Of a DNA stretch of 64,000 nt, positions 7,851-16,700 are shown piece after piece. Positions within the stretch are counted from its first letter, which is position 1. Each line of letters opens with the position of its first letter. Both the position numbers and the translations under genes were made by a program. Source of the DNA: DATHTC01 sp035456465 (GTDB lineage Bacteria > Actinomycetota > Thermoleophilia > Gaiellales > Gaiellaceae). Location of the stretch: NCBI GenBank assembly GCA_035456465.1, contig DATIDD010000018.1, positions 62,001-126,000 on the forward strand, read 5' to 3'. Below the pieces are notes generated by a model, which worked only from the letters and a program-made list of their open reading frames with translations, did no database searches and was not told the DNA's origin.

Positions 7851-8738
7851 CTAGTTCGGGCGGCACTGCTTCGAGCCGAGCGCGCGGATGCGCTCGTTCG
7901 CCTGCGCGTCGAGCTCCCGGTTGTACGGCCCCGGCGCGTTGCCCTCCCACACGACGTCCGGCGTGACCCCCGGCCCGATGATCGTCGCGCGGTAGCGCTT
8001 GCCCATCCCGGACGGCCGGTTGCCGTGCGGGAACAGGCCGTAGCAGAAGGCGCCGGAGCCGTTGTGCGTCAGGAACGCGCTCTCGCGGCGCCACCCGGGA
8101 CCGTAGGCCGAGTCGAGCGTGTCGAGGTAGAGGTTCCGGCCGAAGCTGTCGAGCGGGCTCCCGCGCGGCGTCACGCGGAACCCGAACACCGGCCTGCCGC
8201 GGTAGGTGAAGCGGCCGAACAGGTGGTCGTAGCGGCGGTACGCCCAGTTGAGGTTGACCTCGAGCTGGGGCAGCTCGCCCGTCCAGTGCGCGAGCCGCAG
8301 CTCCCACGCCCGCTGGCCGAGCGTCGCCCGCTCGCCGCGTCCCGGGAGCATGCGCTGCCAGCTCTGGACCGCCCAGTACGACCCGTCGCGCGCCTTGCAC
8401 GCGGTCACGAGCCACGGAAGCGGCGGCCCGTCGTACGGCCCGCACGCGTTCCGGAAGCCGATCCAGACCCGGCGGCGCGCGCTGCGGGAGCCGCCCGAGT
8501 AGTCGAGGCGGAACTCGACCTGGCGCCGCCCGCGGGTCGGCGGGATCGCGTTGACGGCACCCCAGGCGAGCACCCGCCGTACGCGGCCGCCGGCACGGTA
8601 CGTGAGCAGCGCCCGGCCTTGCGCGTTCACGGCCAGCCTGACGCCTCCGGCGTTTCGGTCGATGAGCTCCGAGGCCTGCGCTGGGCCTGCGAGCGCGCAC
8701 GCGGACACGAGCGCTGCGGCGGCGGCGATGCGGCGCAC
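7851..8738 (-). CDS. Secreted protein of unknown function
   Basis: 295 residues, not recognised as a named family. Residues 1-22 form a signal peptide (RRIAAAAALVSACALAG, cut after AQA). The mature part is rich in Trp, Tyr and Arg with repeated beta-strand-like stretches (VRLAVNAQGRALLTYR, FRLDYSGGS, WAYRRYDHLFGRFTYRG) and contains four cysteines that could form disulfides. It has no transmembrane segment or lipobox, so it is probably released or wall-associated. GTG at 8738 is the only start that gives an intact signal peptide. It sits between the flavin reductase operon and the DUF4383 gene on the same strand, but a strong terminator (8802-8831) separates it from the latter. Confidence 0.62.
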   Translation of the reverse strand: MRRIAAAAALVSACALAGPAQASELIDRNAGGVRLAVNAQGRALLTYRAGGRVRRVLAWGAVNAIPPTRGRRQVEFRLDYSGGSRSARRRVWIGFRNACGPYDGPPLPWLVTACKARDGSYWAVQSWQRMLPGRGERATLGQRAWELRLAHWTGELPQLEVNLNWAYRRYDHLFGRFTYRGRPVFGFRVTPRGSPLDSFGRNLYLDTLDSAYGPGWRRESAFLTHNGSGAFCYGLFPHGNRPSGMGKRYRATIIGPGVTPDVVWEGNAPGPYNRELDAQANERIRALGSKQCRPN

Positions 8739-8801
8739 CCTGACGTGGTAGCCGTAGCTGCTCCGGATGTCCAGTCCCGGCGCTGTAAGCGTTCTGCAAA
8801 G

Positions 8802-8831
8802 GAGGGGGCGGGATCGCGTTCCCGCCCCCTC
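8802..8831 (-). terminator. Perfect 12-bp hairpin terminator
   Basis: GAGGGGGCGGGA (8802-8813) pairs with TCCCGCCCCCTC (8820-8831) around a six-base loop. It lies just past the stop of the DUF4383 gene at 8847 and so ends that transcript. Confidence 0.75.
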
Positions 8832-8846
8832 GATTCCGGACGGCGA

Positions 8847-9266
8847 CTAGGCCGTCGTCACCCGTGCCCGCTCGCGGCCGCCGAGGGAGCCGAGGGCGAC
8901 CATCCCGAGCCCGAGGGCGAAGTGCAGCCAGTCGTCGGCGCTGTTCGTCGGGATCCAGTCCGCGCCGCCGACGAGCGCGAGCAGCCACAGCGCGAGGTTG
9001 ATCACGCCGCCGCCGATCAGGAACGCCCGCGCGCCCTCGACCGTCCGCGCGAGCGCGAGGCCGGCGATCCCGAAGAGCAGATGGACGATGTTGTGGAGGA
9101 TGCTCACCTGGAAGATCCCGAGGAGCTCGGCGTCGGAGCCGTCGCCGGCGAACGCCACGTCGCCGTAGTTCGTCGTGATCCCGGGGATGAACCCGAGGAT
9201 CCCGACGGCCAGGAACACCGCGCCGACGACCATCGCCCAGGTCTGAATCGTCGTCCGTGCTGTCAT
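8847..9266 (-). CDS. DUF4383 four-helix membrane protein
   Basis: 139 residues with four hydrophobic segments: MVVGAVFLAVGILGFIPG, LHNIVHLLFGIAGLAL, FLIGGGVINLALWLLALV and LHFALGLGMVALGSLGG. The loop GITTNYGDVAFAG and the HNxxHLLFG helix are characteristic of DUF4383, a small actinobacterial membrane protein family of unknown role. ATG at 9266 is preceded by GGGAGGCGG. The gene is monocistronic, with its own terminator at 8802-8831. Confidence 0.83.
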   Translation of the reverse strand: MTARTTIQTWAMVVGAVFLAVGILGFIPGITTNYGDVAFAGDGSDAELLGIFQVSILHNIVHLLFGIAGLALARTVEGARAFLIGGGVINLALWLLALVGGADWIPTNSADDWLHFALGLGMVALGSLGGRERARVTTA

Positions 9267-9426
9267 CGACCCGCCTCCCGAGGGGTGTGACGTGGGGTAC
9301 GTCTTCCGTGCCGCTGATTCGTTCCCTCCCGCGCAGCGGTTCACGCTCGCCGGGACCGGGCGTCCGGTCGGCCCCGCCCCCGTCCCGGCGGCGGCGCGGC
9401 GGGCGGGGCGGAGCAGACTGCGGGGC

Positions 9427-9714
9427 ATGGACGACGCGCTGCGGGGGGACCGCGTCCCGGAGGACCTGGTGGCCGATCTGCTCGGCCCGGACGACCGGCT
9501 GCTCGTCGGCCGGCTGCTGGAGAGCCGGCCGAGCGCGGCGCGGGCGTTGCCGCTCGTGGAGCGGTGGCGCGACCGCGTCGCGCGCGGCGACGACGAGGCG
9601 GCCGACCGCTGGCTCGAGCTGATGCACGACGCCGAGCGGGCGCTCGCCGAGGGCGAGCTCGCGCGCCAAGCGACGCTCACGGCGGCCTCGGCGGAGTGGG
9701 ACGTGCGAGCCTGA
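9427..9714 (+). CDS. Small charged hypothetical protein
   Basis: 95 residues from the ATG at 9427. The frame is open from 9292, but the upstream 45 codons are Ala/Arg/Pro-rich without coding character. The protein is helical and strongly charged (VPEDLVADLLGPDDRLLVGRLLES, WRDRVARGDDEAADRWLELMHDAERAL), without cysteine, signal peptide or membrane segment. I do not recognise a family. A CAGACT sequence 7 bases upstream could be a weak -10 for a leaderless message. It lies between the divergent DUF4383 gene and the downstream HAD/GH65 pair. Confidence 0.45.
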   Translation: MDDALRGDRVPEDLVADLLGPDDRLLVGRLLESRPSAARALPLVERWRDRVARGDDEAADRWLELMHDAERALAEGELARQATLTAASAEWDVRA

Positions 9715-9922
9715 CGGCCGCCCGCGCAGCCGTCGCTCCCGGGGGTACGATCGTAGGGGGCGCGGGCGACTGCGATGGTCAGACCACGTGGGGGGGTCGA
9801 CCGCCCGCCTCCTCCCGCTCGTCGGCGCGCTCCGGGCCGACGTGCCGGCGCTCACTCGGCGCTCCGCCGGAGCGGACGCATCGCATCTGCGGGGCGACGA
9901 CGTCAGAATCAGCGAGTCGCCG

Positions 9923-10663
9923 ATGCTCGGCCTTCCGCCTCCGATCCGTGCCTGCCTGTTCGATCTCGACGGGGTGCTGACGCAGACCGCGACCGTGCAC
10001 GCGGCCGCGTGGAAGGAGATGTTCGATGCCTTCCTCCGCGCGAGGTCGGCCGAGACCGGCGACGCGTTCGTCCCCTTTGACCCCGTCGCCGACTACCGCG
10101 CGTACGTCGACGGCAAGCCACGCTACGACGGCGTCCGCTCGTTCCTGGCCTCGCGCGGGATCGAGCTCCCCGAGGAGGCTCCCGGCGACTCGGCCGTCGA
10201 GACGGTTCGCGGGCTCGGCGACCGCAAGAACGAGCTCGTGCTCGAGCTGACTCGCCGGGACGGCGTGGACACGTACGAGGGCTCGGTGCGGTACGTCCTG
10301 GCCGCTCGGGAGGCGGGGCTGCTCCGAGCGGTCGTGTCCGCGAGCGAGAACACGCGTGACGTGCTGGCGGCGGCCGGCATCTCCGACCTGTTCGAGGTGC
10401 GGATCGACGGGGTCGTCGCGAGGGAGCGCGGGCTGAGCGGCAAGCCGGCACCCGACGCGTTTCTCGCCGCTGCGGGTGCGCTGGGGGTGCCGCCCGAGCA
10501 CGCAGCCGTGTTCGAGGACGCGCTCGCCGGGGTCGAGGCCGGTCGAGCGGGTCGCTTCGGCTTCGTGGTCGGGGTCGACCGGGCCGGGCGGGCCGAGGCG
10601 CTGCTCCGGCACGGTGCCGACATCGTCGTCTCCGACCTCGCCGAGCTCCTCGAGCGCCCGTGA
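9923..10663 (+). CDS. Beta-phosphoglucomutase-type HAD protein
   Basis: 246 residues of the beta-phosphoglucomutase branch of HAD: FDLDGVLTQTATVHAAAW at the N-terminus, ASENTRDVLAAAG as motif II, LSGKPAPDAFLAA with the motif III lysine, and FEDALAGVEAGRAG as motif IV. It probably converts beta-glucose-1-phosphate to glucose-6-phosphate. Its stop overlaps the start of a GH65 phosphorylase (GTGA at 10660), which releases exactly that sugar phosphate, so the two form one short pathway. The start is uncertain: ATG 9923 fits the family, but an in-frame GTG at 9788 would add 45 poorly conserved-looking residues. A clean ribosome binding site is not seen. Confidence 0.85.
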   Translation: MLGLPPPIRACLFDLDGVLTQTATVHAAAWKEMFDAFLRARSAETGDAFVPFDPVADYRAYVDGKPRYDGVRSFLASRGIELPEEAPGDSAVETVRGLGDRKNELVLELTRRDGVDTYEGSVRYVLAAREAGLLRAVVSASENTRDVLAAAGISDLFEVRIDGVVARERGLSGKPAPDAFLAAAGALGVPPEHAAVFEDALAGVEAGRAGRFGFVVGVDRAGRAEALLRHGADIVVSDLAELLERP

Positions 10664-13020
10664 GCTCGCAGCCGGTCTTCGCGGTCGAGCCCTGGTCGGT
10701 GCGCGAAACGAGGCTCGAGCTCGACCTCCTGGCCCGAACCGAGTCGCTCCTCGCGCTCGCCAACGGCCACATCGGCCTGCGCGCGAACCTCGACGAGGGT
10801 GAGCCGTACGCGATTCCGGGGACGTACCTCAACTCGTTCTACGAGCTGCGGCCGCTGCCGTACGCCGAGGCCGGCTACGGCTACCCGGAGTCGGGCCAGA
10901 CGCTCGTCAACGTCACCAACGGGAAGATCATCCGCCTGCTCGTCGACGACGAGCCGTTCGACGTCCGCTACGGCCAGCTGCTCGCCCACGAGCGCGTGCT
11001 CGACCTGCGGGCCGGCGTCCTCAGCCGTCGAGCGGAGTGGAGGTCGCCGGCCGGGGCGGCCGTGAGGGTCTGCTCGACGCGCCTCGTGTCGTTCGTGCAG
11101 CGCTCCGCGGCCGCGATCCTGTACGAGGTCGAGCCGCTCGACGCGGCCCTTCGCGTGGTCGTGCAGTCGGAGCTCGTGGCCAACGAGCCGGGGCCGCCTC
11201 AGACGGACGACCCGAGGGCCGCCGCGGCGCTCGAGTCGCCGCTGCAGTCGAAGGACTTCTTCGACCTCGGAGCCCGGGTGGTGCTCGCCCACTCGACCAG
11301 GCGCAGCGGCCTGACCGTGGCGGCCGCCATGGATCATCTGGTCGAGGGCCCCGAGGGAACCGAGACCTTCGCCGAGAGCTCGGCGGACGTCGGCCGCGTC
11401 ACCGTCGCCTCCGACCTCCAGCCGGGACAGCGGCTCCGCCTGATCAAGTTCCTGGCCTACGGGTGGTCGAGCCAGCGCTCCCTGCCCGCCCTCCGAGACC
11501 ACGCCGTCGCGGCCCTCGCCGAGGCGCGACACACCGGCTGGGAGGGGCTCCTCGCCGGCCAGCGCGACTACCTGGACGTCTTCTGGCAGGCGGCGGACGT
11601 CGAGCTCGAGGGCGACACGGAGCTCCAGCAGGCCGTTCGCTTCGCGCTCTTCCACACGCTCCAGGCCGGCGCGCGCGCCGAGGGACGCGCGATCGCCGCC
11701 AAGGGCCTGACAGGCCCGGGCTACGACGGCCACACGTTCTGGGACACCGAGCGATTCGTCTTGCCCGTCCTCACCTACACCGCGCCCCGCGCCGCCGCCG
11801 ACGCGCTGCGCTGGCGGCACGAGACGCTCGACCTCGCCCGCGAGCGGGCCCGCCAGCTCGGCCTCGACGGCGCGGCGTTCCCGTGGCGAACGATCCGCGG
11901 GCAGGAGGCATCCGGGTACTGGCCGGCAGGCACGGCCGCGTTCCACGTCGGCGCGGCGATCGCCGACGCGGTCGCCCGGTACTACGCCGCGACGGGCGAC
12001 GACGACTTCGAGCGCGAGGTCGGCCTCGAGCTGCTCGTCGAGACGGCGCGCCTGTGGCGCTCACTCGGCCATCACGACCCGCAGGGTCGCTTCCGCATCG
12101 ACGGGGTCACAGGTCCCGACGAGTACAGCGCGATCGCGGACAACAACGTCTACACCAACCTCGTCGCCCAGTCGAACCTCGTCGCCGCCGCGGACGCCGT
12201 CGCGCGTCATCCACGCCACGCCGCCACGCTCGGCGCCGACTTCGAGGAGGCAGCGGCGTGGCGCGACGCCGCGGGGGACATGGTCATCCCCTGGGACGAA
12301 GAGCTCGGCGTCCACCCGCAGTCGGAGGGGTTCACGAGCCACCAGGTCTGGGACTTCGATCGCACCGGGCCGGACCAGTACCCGCTGCTCCTGCACTTCC
12401 CGTACTTCGCGCTGTACCGCATGCAGGTCGTCAAGCAGGCCGATCTCGTGCTCGCGCTGCACTGGCGGGGCGATGCGTTCACCGCCGAGGAGAAGGCCAG
12501 GAACTTCGCCTACTACGAGGCGCTGACCGTTCGAGACTCGTCGCTCTCGGCGTGCACGCAGGCTGTGATCGCCGCCGAGGTCGGGCACCTCGAGCTCGCG
12601 TACGACTACTTCGGCGAGGCCGCCCTCATGGACCTGCACGACCTCGCGGAGAACACCGCCAACGGCCTCCACATCGCTTCGCTCGCCGGCGCCTGGCTCG
12701 CGGTCGCGGCAGGCTTCGGCGGCATGCGCGACCACGCGGGGATCCTGACCTTCGCGCCGCGCCTCCCGAGCCGGCTGCAACGTCTCGCCTTCGGGCTCAT
12801 CTTCCGCGGCACGCGGCTCCGGGTCGAGGTGACCCAGGCGCAGGCCACCTACGCGGCGCTCGACGGCCCTCCGCTCCGGATCGCCCATCACGGCAGGCCG
12901 ATCACGGTCTCGGTGCGCCAGCCCACGACCCAGCCGATCCCGCCGCTCACGGCCGCCGGGCCCGCGCCGACACAGCCCCGCGGTCGGGCGCCCCAACGTC
13001 GCGGCATCGACGGCGGCTGA
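10660..13020 (+). CDS. GH65 disaccharide phosphorylase (trehalose/maltose/kojibiose type)
   Basis: 786 residues, the full GH65 length: an N-terminal beta-sandwich (from ETRLELDLLARTESLLALAN), a linker, then an (alpha/alpha)6 barrel and a small C-terminal jelly roll. The barrel shows GHTFWDTERFVLPVL, FPWRTIRGQEAS, and the proposed catalytic acid in GVTGPDEYS. The family phosphorolyses an alpha-linked glucose disaccharide to beta-glucose-1-phosphate plus glucose. The preceding beta-phosphoglucomutase-type gene would then make glucose-6-phosphate. Substrate (trehalose, maltose, kojibiose, nigerose) cannot be assigned from sequence alone. Cytoplasmic (no signal). A glycogen-debranching-type enzyme lies elsewhere in the window (38.9 kb), so storage-sugar use may be a shared theme. 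Confidence 0.9.
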   Translation: MSSQPVFAVEPWSVRETRLELDLLARTESLLALANGHIGLRANLDEGEPYAIPGTYLNSFYELRPLPYAEAGYGYPESGQTLVNVTNGKIIRLLVDDEPFDVRYGQLLAHERVLDLRAGVLSRRAEWRSPAGAAVRVCSTRLVSFVQRSAAAILYEVEPLDAALRVVVQSELVANEPGPPQTDDPRAAAALESPLQSKDFFDLGARVVLAHSTRRSGLTVAAAMDHLVEGPEGTETFAESSADVGRVTVASDLQPGQRLRLIKFLAYGWSSQRSLPALRDHAVAALAEARHTGWEGLLAGQRDYLDVFWQAADVELEGDTELQQAVRFALFHTLQAGARAEGRAIAAKGLTGPGYDGHTFWDTERFVLPVLTYTAPRAAADALRWRHETLDLARERARQLGLDGAAFPWRTIRGQEASGYWPAGTAAFHVGAAIADAVARYYAATGDDDFEREVGLELLVETARLWRSLGHHDPQGRFRIDGVTGPDEYSAIADNNVYTNLVAQSNLVAAADAVARHPRHAATLGADFEEAAAWRDAAGDMVIPWDEELGVHPQSEGFTSHQVWDFDRTGPDQYPLLLHFPYFALYRMQVVKQADLVLALHWRGDAFTAEEKARNFAYYEALTVRDSSLSACTQAVIAAEVGHLELAYDYFGEAALMDLHDLAENTANGLHIASLAGAWLAVAAGFGGMRDHAGILTFAPRLPSRLQRLAFGLIFRGTRLRVEVTQAQATYAALDGPPLRIAHHGRPITVSVRQPTTQPIPPLTAAGPAPTQPRGRAPQRRGIDGG

Positions 13021-13059
13021 CCGCGAGGACGCCTCGCCGCGCCTGGTCGGCCGGCGTGA

Positions 13060-13071
13060 GAACATGTGTTC
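13060..13071 (+). promoter_or_regulatory. LexA-type SOS box
   Basis: GAACATGTGTTC fits GAAC-N4-GTTC, the core of the LexA operator in actinobacteria and bacilli. It ends one base before the ATG at 13073, where bound repressor would block transcription. Confidence 0.45.
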
Positions 13072-13072
13072 G

Positions 13073-13441
13073 ATGGACGCCCGATCCGCGCATGCCCAGC
13101 TCCAGCGCGCGATCGAGCGTCGCCACCTCCCGCTGGCCATGGCGGCGGCCCGCGACTGCCCGGAGCTCGCCCTCGGCGACGCGCTGGCGCTGACGCTGCT
13201 CGCCCTCGAGTCGAACCCGAAGCTCTACGACGCGCTGGCCGCCCGCTGGGCCGCCCGTTGGATCACCGAGAAGAAGGCCGACCTCGCCGAAGGGTCGCTC
13301 GTGGTGGCCGCGCTCCAGGCGATCCCCGGGACGGACGCGCGGGCCGGAGGCTTCGCCATCCTCGCCGTCGCCAGACGGCGGCACGAGCGCGACGTGGTCC
13401 GGACGCTCGAGTCGTGGCTCCGGTCGCCCAGGGCGGCATGA
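13073..13441 (+). CDS. Small helical protein of unknown function, possibly LexA-controlled
   Basis: 122 residues from the ATG at 13073; an in-frame ATG at 13064 lies inside the putative SOS box and is less likely. It is all-helical with alternating Ala/Leu-rich segments resembling helical hairpin repeats (QLQRAIERRHLPLAMAAA, LGDALALTLLALES, WITEKKADLAEGSLVVAALQ), with no recognisable catalytic motif and no signal peptide. The GAACATGTGTTC box abutting the start suggests induction by DNA damage, which is inference. It follows the GH65 gene by about 50 bases, with a short GCGAGG/CCTCGC hairpin (13023-13037) between them, so it is probably a separate transcript. Confidence 0.5.
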   Translation: MDARSAHAQLQRAIERRHLPLAMAAARDCPELALGDALALTLLALESNPKLYDALAARWAARWITEKKADLAEGSLVVAALQAIPGTDARAGGFAILAVARRRHERDVVRTLESWLRSPRAA

Positions 13442-13443
13442 GG

Positions 13444-13499
13444 GGAGCCGCGGGGGGTGGGATTCGAGCCCGCCGCTGAAACGATCGTCGAGCGGCTCC
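13444..13499 (-). other. tRNA-like fragment (T-arm plus closing stem)
   Basis: Read on the minus strand, GGAGCCGC opens and GCGGCTCC closes a perfect 8-bp stem. Inside it is GCGGG-CTCGAAT-CCCAC, which has the form of a tRNA T-arm. The D-arm and anticodon arm are missing and no CCA follows. It matches the 3' half of tRNA-Ser at 17958-18044 over GGGGGTGGGATTCGA. It may be a tRNA remnant or an old attachment site. Confidence 0.35.
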
Positions 13500-13528
13500 G
13501 CAGAGTTGAACGCGCCTCCACGGAGTGT

Positions 13529-13640
13529 TATCAAGCGAGCGAACGCAGGCAGCGTGAGGCGCCGAAGTCCCGGCAACCTGCGGCTTGGCGCGCTTCTCCG
13601 TCCCGATCGCTGCAGCTCATCCGGCGAGAGGCTGGGATGG
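13529..13640 (+). promoter_or_regulatory. Possible SAM-riboswitch-like leader (weak)
   Basis: TTATCAAG at 13529-13536 and CCGGCAACCTGCG ending near 13582 resemble two conserved blocks of S-box RNAs. CGCAGG (13544-13549) can pair with CCTGCG (13577-13582), placing GGCAACC on the 3' strand of the stem as in SAM-I and SAM-IV types. The remaining helices and a closing P1 stem were not found convincingly. It lies 5' of the oxidase fusion gene at 13716, in the same direction. Confidence 0.3.
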
Positions 13641-13715
13641 AATGGTCGACGATGCGCACGGATTCCTCGCTGAGCAGTCGCCCGAGCACTCCCTGAGCAC
13701 CGTTCACGCGGCGTC

Positions 13716-16700
13716 GTGAGGAGGTTCACGCTCCCCGGCGGGCTCAAAGGCCCTCCGAGCGCGTGCTCGTGCGCCGAGAATCGCATCGACGTGTTCGCGG
13801 CCGGTGACGGGAACGGGGTCTGGCGCTGGGCCTGGGATGGAACAAGCTGGACTCCACCCCTGCCGCTTCCTCCCCAGGGCGCCATCCCGGGCGTCGGTGT
13901 CGGCGCCGTCTCCTCGAGGCCCGGGCGGGTGGAGGTGTTCGCGGCCGACTCCGCCACGCGCACGCCGGTCTGGTGGCGTGGAGATGGCGCGAGCTGGTCG
14001 ACGGGACCGAGCCTCCCGGGAGGCGCCAACCTGCCTGCCGTCCCCGTCACGGCCGTCGCCACCTCACCCGACTCGATCGACGTCTTCGCCGGCGGGCCGG
14101 GAAACACCCCCTGGTGGTGGCATTGGAACGGCACGCAGTGGTCGCCCCCGACGCCGCTCCCGGTCGGAGCGAACATCCCGGCCGAGCGGATCGCCGCTCT
14201 GGCTGCGCCCGGCCGTCTCGACGTGTTCGCGCCCGGAGCCGGCAACCACCTGTGGCATTGGCTGAAGGTGGGCGCACTGGCGTGGCGCGCACCCGTCGAC
14301 CTGGGCGGGAACCTGCCCACCGAGGGCGTGAGCGCCGTCTCGTGGGGGCCGAACCGGATCGACGTGTTCGCCGCCTCCCGCGACCCCGGCAACCCCCTCC
14401 AGCACTGGTGGTCGGACGGCGGCGGCTTCTCGGGCCCGGAGACCCTCGGCGGCAGCCTCGCCTCTGGAACGGTGAGCGCCGTCTCGCATGCCGCGAACCG
14501 GCTCGACGTCTTCGGGGTCTCCCTCGACGGGCGGATCGCGCACTGGCTCTGGAACGGGCAGAGCTGGACCGGCCCCGACTTCCACGCCGACGGCCTCCCC
14601 GCCGGTGACCTGAGCGCCGTCGTGCGCAAGCCGCACCGGCTCGCCGTGTTCCTCGCGGGCGCCGGGAACACGCTGCTCCAATGGCCCGGCGGCGGGCTCG
14701 AGAACGCGACCTCGCAACCCTGGCGGAACTGGCCGACGAACCACGAGCGGAACCCCGTCGTGGGGCACCTATGGCCCGACAGCCGCGAAGAGCTCGCGAG
14801 CATCGTCCGGGAAGCGGAGCGGCTCGGTCGTGGGGTGCGGGCGGTGGGCAGCGGGTGGTCGAACTCCGACGTGGCCGTGAGCCCCGGCTACGTCGTGGAG
14901 ACGGACAAGCTCCGGAACGTCATCAGCCACGTGCTCGGGACGGCCCTGAACACGACCGGATCCGGGTTGCGCTCCCGGCTCGTCCACGTCGAGGCGGGGA
15001 TGAAGCTGCACGAGCTCAACACGTACCTGGACGGCAAGGGGCTCGCCGTGAGGACGATGGGCGGGTCGAGCGGCCAGTCGGTCGCGGGCCTCGTGTCGAC
15101 CAGTGCGCACGGCATGGACGTCGACCGCCCGCCGATCCCCGACATGGTCCGCGCGATCCACCTCGTCGGACCGGGCGGCGTCGAACACTGGATCGAGCCG
15201 AGCGCCGGGATCACGACCAGGGACGGGATCAAGGACGCGCTCGGTCTCGCCGACGAGAGCATCCACTACGACGACGAGTGGTTCGACGCCGCGCTCGTGT
15301 CGGCGGGAAGCCTCGGGATCATCTACTCCCTCGTCGTCGAGGCCGTCCCCCAGTACGACTTGGTCGAAGCCCGCGAGGTGCTCGACTGGAGCGCGATGAA
15401 GGCCAGGTTGCGGGGCACCCCGCCGAGCCCGTTCGACGGCAACCGGAGCGTCCAGATCGTGGTCGAGCCGTACCCGCGCGGCGACGGCTCGCGGAACTGC
15501 TACCTCACGACGCGCACGGAGGCCCCGCCGACCGCGGCGCTGCCCGACTTGAGCCTCGAGGGATCCGTTCGGCAGGCGGTCTTCACTCCGGCGCTGCTGA
15601 CCCTGCTCAGCCTCGACAGGGGCCTCGTGGACGACACCGTGTGGAACCTCACGAAGGAGGCGCAGCCGGTCCCCCCGCCACGTCCCCGGGGCTGGGGACA
15701 CACCGTCATGGGGGCACCCGACCCTGGCCCGATCCGCGCCTTGGCCGTCGAGGTCGTGTTCGACGCCGACGACGGCAGCTACCTGGAGTTCGTGGACGCG
15801 GCGCTCCAGCTCCTCTACGACGCCTACTACGTGGAGCGACCGAGCCTCGGGTACCTCGGCTACCTCTCCCTTCGCTACCAGCAAGGATCGCGCGCCTACC
15901 TCTCGCCGCACCACGGCCACCGGCGCACCTGCACCGTGGAGTGCGCAGCCGTCTGGCGCGTCCCCGCCTACGCGGGCGCCTGGCCGGACACGCCGACCCT
16001 GCTCGCCCGCCTCGAGGCGGCAGGCCGGAGGTACGGCGGCATCCAGCACTGGGGCATGAACGACGCGCTCGACGCGCTCGACGTCGGGCGCGCGTACCCG
16101 CGCGCCGATGCGTGGCGCCGCGTTCGCTGGGAGCTCACGAAGGGCGGGACGATCACCACCTTCGACAGCGACTTCACGCGGCGCTGCGGGCTCTCGTCGC
16201 CGCCGTTTCTGGTCGGGCTCGCCGATTTCGACCGGGACGGCAAGACCGACCTCGCCTACTGGCGGCCGGGCGACGGCACGTGGCACGTGATCGGCAGCAA
16301 GGGTCGCACCAGACGGACGCAGCAATGGGGCGCGCCCGGGGACGTCCCGGTGCCGGGGGACTACGACGGCGACGGCAAGACCGACCTCGCCGTCTGGCGT
16401 CCGAGCAACGGCACCTGGTACGTGATCGACAGCCGGAGCGGGAAGAAGCGGACGAAGCAGTGGGGCGAGCCCGGCGACGTCCCGGTGCCGGGCGACTACG
16501 ACGGCGACGGCAGGACCGAGTTCGCGGTCTGGCGTCCGAGCAACGTCACCTGGTACGTGATCGGCAGCAAGGGCGGCAAGACGCGAGCGCAGAAGCTCGG
16601 CAAGCCCGGTGACATCCCGGTGCCGGGCGACTACGACGGCGACGGCAAGACCGAGCTCGCGGTCTGGCGCCCCCGCACCGGCACGTGGGTCGTGCTCACT

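Noticed and set aside
13444..13499. A functional tRNA gene at the T-arm-like fragment
   Set aside because: No D-arm or anticodon arm, only 56 bases, and no acceptor end compatible with CCA addition.
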